The translations under genes and the position numbers were made by a program. Under the pieces are notes generated by a model that saw only the letters and a list, made by a program, of their open reading frames with translations, was not told the origin of the DNA and made no database searches. 64,000 nucleotides of DNA from CF-167 sp038322875 (lineage in GTDB: Bacteria > Chloroflexota > Limnocylindria > QHBO01): NCBI GenBank assembly GCA_038322875.1, contig JBBQGI010000002.1, forward strand, positions 1 through 64,000, read 5' to 3'. This document shows positions 59,502 through 64,000 of the stretch, piece after piece (positions within the stretch are counted from its first letter, which is position 1; the number at the start of each line of letters is the position of its first letter).

Positions 59502-60461
59502 CTAGTAGACCGGGGTCAGCCAGTCGCGGTAGGCGTCGGAGTTGCCGCGCACCGCGTCGAAGTAGAGGTTGTGGAGCCTGAGCGTGATGGTGCCCACCTT
59601 GCCGTCGCCGATGGCCCGGTGGTCGATCTCCACCACCGGGGCAAGCTGGGCTCCCGTCCCGGACAGGAACACCTCGTCGGCCGTGTAGAGCTCCGTGCGG
59701 TCGATGCTGCGTTCCTTGACAGGAATCCCGAGATCGCCGGCCATGGTCATGATGTGGGCGCGCGTGATCCCTTCGAGGATGTTGTCGCTGGCGGGCGGCG
59801 TCATCAGGATCCCGTCGCGCAGGATGAACAGGTTCTCCGCGCTCCCCTCGCTGACATGGCCCTCCTGGGTCAGCATCAGTGCTTCGTCGTACCCGTTCTG
59901 CTGTGCCTCGCTCTTGGCGAAGGCGCCGTTCACGTACGAGCCGGTGATTTTGGCCCGCGCCGGGATGGCATTGTCATCGATGCGGCGCCAGGTGCTGACC
60001 TGGGCGCGGATCCCCTTCTCGGTATCGATGTACTTGCCGAACGGGACCGCAAAGATGGTGAGATCGGTATCGAGGTTGTGCAGGCGCACGCCGATCGATT
60101 CGCTCGACTTGTAGACAATCGGTCGAATGTACGCGTCCTCGCGGAACCCATCTCGCCGGAGGAGCTCGACGGTGATTCCGACGAGCTCCTCGGGGGTTGG
60201 GACCAGCTCGAGCTGAAGGAGCCGAGCCGATCGGTGAATCCGCTTGAAGTGCGCCAGCAGGTCGAGCCCGTACAGCTGCTTCTGCTCGGCATTCCAGTAG
60301 CAGCGCACCCCCTCGAAGACCGCGGTGCCGTAGTTGAAGGCATGCGTCATGACGCTGATCTTCGCCTCGGCCAGGGGGACGAAGTCCCCGTGGAAGTAGG
60401 CCCACAACCCGGCCGTGTGATCCGCCTCTGCGGTGGCCGTGGCGGTTCCCTGCTTCAGCAA
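59502..60461 (-). CDS. ilvE: Branched-chain amino acid aminotransferase
   Basis: PLP enzyme for the last step of Ile, Leu and Val synthesis. TTG at 60461 follows GGAGG by five bases and gives 319 residues; longer frames pass through the predicted promoter. FNYGTAVFEGVRCYW, ARAKITGSYVNGAFAKSEAQQNGYDEALML (PLP lysine region), EGSAENLFIL and EVFLSGTGAQLAPVVEID are typical. It is about 3 kb upstream of ileS in transcription order, the supplier of the amino acid that IleRS uses. Confidence 0.93.
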   Translation of the reverse strand: MLKQGTATATAEADHTAGLWAYFHGDFVPLAEAKISVMTHAFNYGTAVFEGVRCYWNAEQKQLYGLDLLAHFKRIHRSARLLQLELVPTPEELVGITVELLRRDGFREDAYIRPIVYKSSESIGVRLHNLDTDLTIFAVPFGKYIDTEKGIRAQVSTWRRIDDNAIPARAKITGSYVNGAFAKSEAQQNGYDEALMLTQEGHVSEGSAENLFILRDGILMTPPASDNILEGITRAHIMTMAGDLGIPVKERSIDRTELYTADEVFLSGTGAQLAPVVEIDHRAIGDGKVGTITLRLHNLYFDAVRGNSDAYRDWLTPVY

Positions 60462-60518
60462 CGCAACCTCCTCAGAGCCGGGACGCGCCTCGGAGCGCGT
60501 CGACCTGTCGGCGAGGCC

Positions 60519-60524
60519 AGTATA
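60519..60524 (-). promoter_or_regulatory. -10 element for ilvE
   Basis: TATACT on the minus strand, 58 bases before the ilvE TTG, is flanked by AGGCC and GGCCT arms, a five-pair inverted repeat around the hexamer. No -35 is recognisable. The dyad could be an operator. Confidence 0.45.
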
Positions 60525-60564
60525 CCGGCCTTCCACGCGTTCACCTGTCTGCGCCCCTTCTCTA

Positions 60565-61680
60565 TCAGGGAGCTCCGACGGCTCCGACCGGCAGCAAGAG
60601 GGCGGCCAACACGTAGACGACGTAGATCGGTCCGCCCAGGAGCAGGGACCAGGCGCTCAACCGCCCACGTCGCAGCATCACCCCGAAGATGAGGATGGTC
60701 GAGACGAAGGCCGCTCCGGCAGACGCGAAGGCGAGTGCGCTGCTTGCCTTGAAGGCCCACTCGGTGAAGAGGATGCCGAGCACCGTCGGGAGGCAGCTCT
60801 GGAAGACCATCGCGCCGCTGATGTTGCCCATCGCAAGGGTGTCCTTCCCCGACCGCACCCAGATCACGCTGTTGAACTTCTCGGGCAGCTCGGTGGCGAT
60901 CGGGGCGATCACCAGGGCCAGGATCCGGGGGTCGAGCCCGATGACACCCGACAGGTGCTCGACCGCCCCGACGAAGACCTGGGCGCCGATGATGATCAGC
61001 GCGAGGGCACCGACCACCTGCGTCACGATGATCCGCAGCGCCGGTGTCGGTTTGCCTGCCGCGGACTCCTCGTCCGCGCCCGGGAGGGCGTCGAAATCGA
61101 CGGTGGGCCGCAGGCGGTCCGTCAGGTGGGTCAGATGCAACCGATTCAGGTCGCTCGCGTCGCCCTCCTCCGGCGGGTCGGTGAAATGGGCGCGGACATA
61201 GACCACGTACAGGATCACCAGGCCGCCGGCGGCGACCCAGCGCCCCACGCGCAGGTCGGCCGGGAGGAAGGCGCTGCCGATGGCGACCGCGTAGGCCACG
61301 AGGAAGAAGATGACGTCGCGGCCCAGCACCCTGACGTTGACCGATAGCTCGGTTCCCCGTCGACCGTTGCGCGCGAAGATCACGATCGCCAATCCCGTGA
61401 CGAACATGGCGAGCGTCGAGAGCATGAATGGCGCCCCCAGGATCGCCCCTACGCCGATCTCCGCCGAGTTCGCCGAGCCGCCACCAAAGATCGTCGGTCC
61501 CACGATGGCGATCACCGGGATGAGGGTCTCCGGCATGGCCGTGGCGACCGCCGCCAGGACGCTGCCGACCGCTCCTTCCGCCAGGTTCAGCCGATGGCCG
61601 AACCACTCGATGCCATTCGTGAAGAGCTCGGCGCCGAGCAGGATGATGCCCAGGGCGGCGACCAGCAGGACGAGGTCCAT
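60565..61680 (-). CDS. CaCA-family cation/Ca2+ exchanger
   Basis: Membrane antiporter of 371 residues with about ten helices. The two alpha-repeats are AVATAMPETLIPVIAIVG with GVGAILGAPFML, and APIATELPEKFNSVIWV with GNISGAMVFQS. The acidic E in each repeat is the expected ion ligand. A central hydrophilic loop (about 165-215) carries an acidic stretch. Whether it exchanges Na+/Ca2+ or H+/Ca2+ is not evident. Confidence 0.88.
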   Translation of the reverse strand: MDLVLLVAALGIILLGAELFTNGIEWFGHRLNLAEGAVGSVLAAVATAMPETLIPVIAIVGPTIFGGGSANSAEIGVGAILGAPFMLSTLAMFVTGLAIVIFARNGRRGTELSVNVRVLGRDVIFFLVAYAVAIGSAFLPADLRVGRWVAAGGLVILYVVYVRAHFTDPPEEGDASDLNRLHLTHLTDRLRPTVDFDALPGADEESAAGKPTPALRIIVTQVVGALALIIIGAQVFVGAVEHLSGVIGLDPRILALVIAPIATELPEKFNSVIWVRSGKDTLAMGNISGAMVFQSCLPTVLGILFTEWAFKASSALAFASAGAAFVSTILIFGVMLRRGRLSAWSLLLGGPIYVVYVLAALLLPVGAVGAP

Positions 61681-61740
61681 CGGTCCGTCAGGCTCCCTGC
61701 CGCGCCATCACGACAGCACCGACCGCGGCACCGATTCGAG

Positions 61741-62010
61741 TCAGGGGCGCAGGTGCTGGGGTGCCACCGGCAGGAGTGCCACGTGGCGGGCCCGCTTCAG
61801 CGCGACCGTCAGCATGCGCTGGTGACGGGCACAGGTGCCGGTCTTCCGGCGGGGCTCGATCTTGGCCCGCTCGGAAAGGTAGCGACGCAGGCGGTTGACC
61901 TCCTTGTAGTCAATCGCTTCGGCCTTGTCGACGCAGAAGTTGCAGACCTTGCGCCGACGTCGGTCTCGGTAGTAGTCGGCCGTCTCGCGGCGGGATCGGG
62001 GGCTGGCCAT
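61741..62010 (-). CDS. rpsR: 30S ribosomal protein S18 (zinc form)
   Basis: An 89-residue S18 with VCNFCVDKAEAIDYKEVNRLRRYLSERAKIEPRRKTGTCARHQRML. CNFC plus CARH supply a C3H zinc site, so it is the C+ form. The tail after HVALLPVAP is typical. It follows ssb by 41 bases in rpsF-ssb-rpsR. Confidence 0.96.
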   Translation of the reverse strand: MASPRSRRETADYYRDRRRRKVCNFCVDKAEAIDYKEVNRLRRYLSERAKIEPRRKTGTCARHQRMLTVALKRARHVALLPVAPQHLRP

Positions 62011-62051
62011 GGGGTGCTCGCTTCCTCTTGGGTCGTATCGGTCAGATCAGG

Positions 62052-62522
62052 TCAGAACGGGATGTCGTCGACGTCGATCGCCTCGACCTCGGCCGGGGCG
62101 GTCTGCGGTGAGGCGCCACGCGGTCGCGCCGCGGGCGGGGCATCCATCGCACCGTCCCCGAAGTTGCCGCTGTACGCGCCGCCCTCGCTGGGGTCGCGTC
62201 GCTCGAGCGACTGCACGCGCGCGAAGCGGATCTCCAGCGAGGTCCGCTTCTGGCCGTCCTTGCCCTCCCATTCCCGTGCGCGGAGCTGCCCCTCGGCGAA
62301 GACCTTGTGACCCTTGCGCAACCGCTCGGCGGCGCGCTCGGCGGCCTGCTCCCAGAGCTCGACGCGGAACCACTGGGTCTCCTCCTGCCACTCGCCGTCG
62401 GGGCCCTTCGACCGGTCGTTGACGGCGACGCGCAATTCCGCGACGGCCTTGCCGCCAGGCGTGTAGCGCAGCTCGGGGTCAGCGCCCAGGTTGCCGATGA
62501 TCATCATCTTGTTCAGGGTCAT
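62052..62522 (-). CDS. ssb: Single-stranded DNA-binding protein
   Basis: OB-fold protein of 156 residues that protects single-stranded DNA. LNKMMIIGNLGADPELRYTPGGKAVAELRVAVN and WFRVELWEQAAERAAERLRKG are typical. A Gly/Pro-rich linker leads to the canonical acidic tip DVDDIPF that recruits repair proteins such as PriA. It lies between rpsF and rpsR. Confidence 0.96.
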   Translation of the reverse strand: MTLNKMMIIGNLGADPELRYTPGGKAVAELRVAVNDRSKGPDGEWQEETQWFRVELWEQAAERAAERLRKGHKVFAEGQLRAREWEGKDGQKRTSLEIRFARVQSLERRDPSEGGAYSGNFGDGAMDAPPAARPRGASPQTAPAEVEAIDVDDIPF

Positions 62523-62548
62523 GCCGTAGATCTCCTCTGGCCGGGGCG

Positions 62549-62983
62549 CTACGCCTCGGCCGCCACCTCGTCCTGATCGTCGACGACGACCTCTTCTTCC
62601 ACCAACCCGTCGGCCAGGAGCTTGTCCTCCTCGTCGATCTCACCGGGAACCACCACGTCCGAAATCGGGATGTCGTCCTCCGCCCGCTCCACAGCGCGCT
62701 CATCGAGGACGGTCACCAGGTGCCGCAGGATCTCCTCGGTGATGAGGATGCCGCGCTCGATGCCGCGCACCTCGGACGGCGCCATGTCGAAATGGATCAG
62801 GAAGTAGCTGGCCTCGCGGAAGTGCTTGATGTCGTAGGCGAGACGTCGCTTGCCCCACGGCGACACCTTGGTCAGCGCCCCGCCGGCGTTGACGATGGCG
62901 CGCGTCACCTTCTCGACCGCGGACTGGAGCTTGTCGTCCTCCAGGTCCGGCCGAAACAGGAGCATCAGTTCGTAACGGCGCAT
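62549..62983 (-). CDS. rpsF: 30S ribosomal protein S6 with acidic C-terminal tail
   Basis: S6 binds S18 in the 30S platform. The 144-residue protein has the S6 core (MRRYELMLLFRPDLEDDKLQ; SPWGKRRLAYDIKHFREASYFLIHFD) to about 100. A 40-residue acidic tail follows, including EIDEEDKLLADGLVEEEV and DDQDEVAAEA. GGAGG precedes the ATG. It heads the rpsF-ssb-rpsR operon. Confidence 0.96.
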   Translation of the reverse strand: MRRYELMLLFRPDLEDDKLQSAVEKVTRAIVNAGGALTKVSPWGKRRLAYDIKHFREASYFLIHFDMAPSEVRGIERGILITEEILRHLVTVLDERAVERAEDDIPISDVVVPGEIDEEDKLLADGLVEEEVVVDDQDEVAAEA

Positions 62984-63004
62984 AGGCCGATCTCCTCCTC
63001 TCTA

Positions 63005-63056
63005 TGGGCTTGCGACACCCCGGCTGAGCCGGTGCAGTGCGGCAGAAAGGAGCCCA
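63005..63056 (-). promoter_or_regulatory. Structured rpsF leader (possible S6:S18 binding motif)
   Basis: The minus-strand rpsF leader forms an outer stem TGGGCT/AGCCCA (63056-63051 with 63010-63005). It encloses an inner hairpin based on CACCGGC/GCCGG-G-GTG (63034-63016). CCG bases lie in the intervening bulge. S6:S18-binding motifs with CCG bulges regulate rpsF operons in many phyla. Homology is proposed from position and shape only. Confidence 0.4.
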
Positions 63057-63094
63057 GGTACAAGAAACAACCCCCATCGCTGGAGGTCGACTGC

Positions 63095-63123
63095 AGTATA
63101 CGGCCCCAGGGCCGGGTATCGCA
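63095..63123 (-). promoter_or_regulatory. Promoter for rpsF-ssb-rpsR
   Basis: On the minus strand TATACT (63100-63095) has TTGCGA 18 bases upstream (four of six consensus). The start would be about 105 bases before rpsF. Confidence 0.5.
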
Positions 63124-63142
63124 ATCACGGCGGAAGGCATCC

Positions 63143-63148
63143 TATACT
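63143..63148 (+). promoter_or_regulatory. -10 element for the CpaE-like gene
   Basis: TATACT on the plus strand lies 45 bases before the GTG start. No clear -35. It overlaps the upstream flank of the rpsF promoter, so the two could influence each other. Confidence 0.45.
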
Positions 63149-63192
63149 GCTGGACCGATTCGCTCGCTTCGTTCGACCTGCTTGAGGAAGAA

Positions 63193-64000
63193 GTGCCCGC
63201 CAATCCGATCCTGATCTGTGCCCCGACCGCCCAGCTGCGAACCCGGCTCCTGCAGCTGGGTGACGCGGGTTACGTCCTGACCACGGTCGAGACCGCGGCT
63301 GACGCCATCAGTGCGCTTCGAGCCCAGTCGTTCGACCTGATCGTGGCCGAGGGCCTGGCCGTCTCCGGCGCGATCGTGCCGATGCGCGAAGCGACGAGCA
63401 GCCAGGTCCCCCTGGTGGTCGTCTCGCCGGCCGGCGACGTGGAGGCTCGGATCGCGTTCCTCGAGGCCGGGGCCGATGACGTCATTCCAGCGGGCTTCGC
63501 CACGCGCGAGCTCGAGGCACGGGTGGAGGCCCTGCTGATCCGCACCGGGCGAGCGCAGCCACACGGCGCCGACAGCGAGGGAGTCGGACGCATCGTGACC
63601 TTCTTCTCGCCCAAGGGCGGTGTCGGCACGACAACCCTCGCGGTGAACTCAGCCGTCCTTCTCGCCGGGGGCAGGAACACCATGCAGGGTGGCGGCGGAC
63701 GAGTCCTGCTGATCGACCTCGACCTGCAATTCGGGCAGGTGGCGACCCACCTGAACCTGACACCCCGCTTCGACGTCTCGGACCTGTGCCGCGACGAGCA
63801 GGCGCTCAAGGATTCCGACCTCGCCCTCAACTACCTCACCCAGCACTCTTCGGGCGTCAGCGTCCTTGCGGCGCCGGCGAACCCTGAGGCCGATTTCCGG
63901 ATCGGCGTGGATGAGCTGGAGCAGGCGGTGGACGTGCTGCGATCCGGCTTCGACCATATCCTGGTCGACTGCGGCTCACGCCTCGACCCGCGAACGCTGT
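63193..64000 (+). CDS. cpaE: CpaE-like pilus-assembly ATPase with degenerate receiver domain (3' end cut off)
   Basis: The first 269 codons of a plus-strand protein that runs off the window end. GTG at 63193 follows GAGGAAG. Residues 1-115 resemble a response-regulator receiver, but the phosphoacceptor position is E53 (FDLIVAEGLAV) and the conserved lysine-proline is replaced (ADDVIPAGF). Residues 133-269 begin a MinD/ParA-type ATPase with a deviant Walker A (SPKGGVGTTTLAVN, 139-152) and LIDLDLQFGQVATHLNL. In the family, CpaE localises type IV (Tad) pilus machinery. The pilus genes would lie outside the window. Confidence 0.88.
   Translation, partial: MPANPILICAPTAQLRTRLLQLGDAGYVLTTVETAADAISALRAQSFDLIVAEGLAVSGAIVPMREATSSQVPLVVVSPAGDVEARIAFLEAGADDVIPAGFATRELEARVEALLIRTGRAQPHGADSEGVGRIVTFFSPKGGVGTTTLAVNSAVLLAGGRNTMQGGGGRVLLIDLDLQFGQVATHLNLTPRFDVSDLCRDEQALKDSDLALNYLTQHSSGVSVLAAPANPEADFRIGVDELEQAVDVLRSGFDHILVDCGSRLDPRTL

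Larger units (their letters stand above)
62984..63192. other. Divergent intergenic region with two promoters
   Basis: These 209 bases separate rpsF (minus) from the CpaE-like gene (plus). They hold the two predicted promoters, whose -10 elements are about 45 bases apart on opposite strands, and the rpsF leader. No coding frame or RNA gene was recognised. Confidence 0.5.

Noticed and set aside
1..64000. tRNA, rRNA, insertion sequence, prophage or CRISPR elements
   Set aside because: No tRNA cloverleaf, rRNA core, transposase or integrase frame, terminal inverted repeat or spaced direct repeat was recognised. A tRNAscan or Infernal run would be needed to exclude small RNAs fully.

Overview
This 64 kb window is a gene-dense, G+C-rich (about two thirds by eye) bacterial chromosome segment packed with core housekeeping genes. 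All but three of the 66 protein genes lie on the minus strand. Many neighbours overlap by a shared GTGA or ATGA stop/start. The gene orders (rpsP-khpA-rimM-trmD-rplS-rnhB-yraN, dxr-cdsA-uppS-frr-pyrH-tsf-rpsB, rodZ-ftsK-rnj), an ileS T-box leader, a CpaE-type pilus ATPase and the absence of any outer-membrane gene suggest an uncultured Chloroflexota-like lineage. That placement is an inference from gene content, not a phylogeny. I saw no insertion sequence, prophage, CRISPR array, tRNA or rRNA.

Layout, read down the plus coordinate (minus-strand transcription runs right to left). 1-14.8 kb: rodZ, ftsK, RNase J, a family 4 uracil-DNA glycosylase, pnp, rpsO, ribF, truB, nrnA, rbfA, infB, ylxR, nusA (RNA decay, ribosome and tRNA maturation, translation initiation). 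15-21.9 kb: rseP, dxr, cdsA, uppS, frr, pyrH, tsf, rpsB (isoprenoid and phospholipid precursors, translation). 22-23.1 kb, plus strand: a secreted LysM transglycosylase. 23.1-31 kb: yraN, rnhB, rplS, trmD, rimM, khpA, rpsP, a DUF3352-like protein, ffh, an unknown protein, ftsY. 31-42.3 kb: smc, rnc, acpP, nusB, plsX, rpmF, yceD, a coiled-coil protein, coaD, rsmD, recG, a small P-loop kinase. rpmB (plus) and dtd follow. 43-53 kb: a glycoside-hydrolase-like lipoprotein, rpe, rlmN, a membrane Zn peptidase, fmt, def, priA, gmk, an RluD-type synthase, lspA. 53-63 kb: ileS with its T-box leader, a membrane protein with a GT2 glycosyltransferase, a branched-chain aminotransferase, a cation/Ca2+ exchanger, then rpsR-ssb-rpsF. 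The last gene (plus, cut by the window end) is a CpaE-like ATPase.

The most unusual observation is in pnp. The helical linker between the two RNase PH domains carries an inserted, apparently intact DnaQ-type DEDDh 3'-5' exonuclease domain of about 160 residues. A phosphorolytic exoribonuclease is thereby fused to a hydrolytic one, two genes from RNase J. Other notable points: isoleucyl-tRNA synthetase has GVHH in place of HIGH (the swapped GXHH form known from mupirocin hyper-resistant IleRS2); three genes appear to start at CTG or ACG; an extended -10 motif, TGCTATACT, recurs; a consensus TATAAT lies inside a perfect 9-bp inverted repeat; ribosomal proteins S2, S16 and S6 carry acidic C-terminal tails; the CpaE homologue has a degenerate receiver domain.
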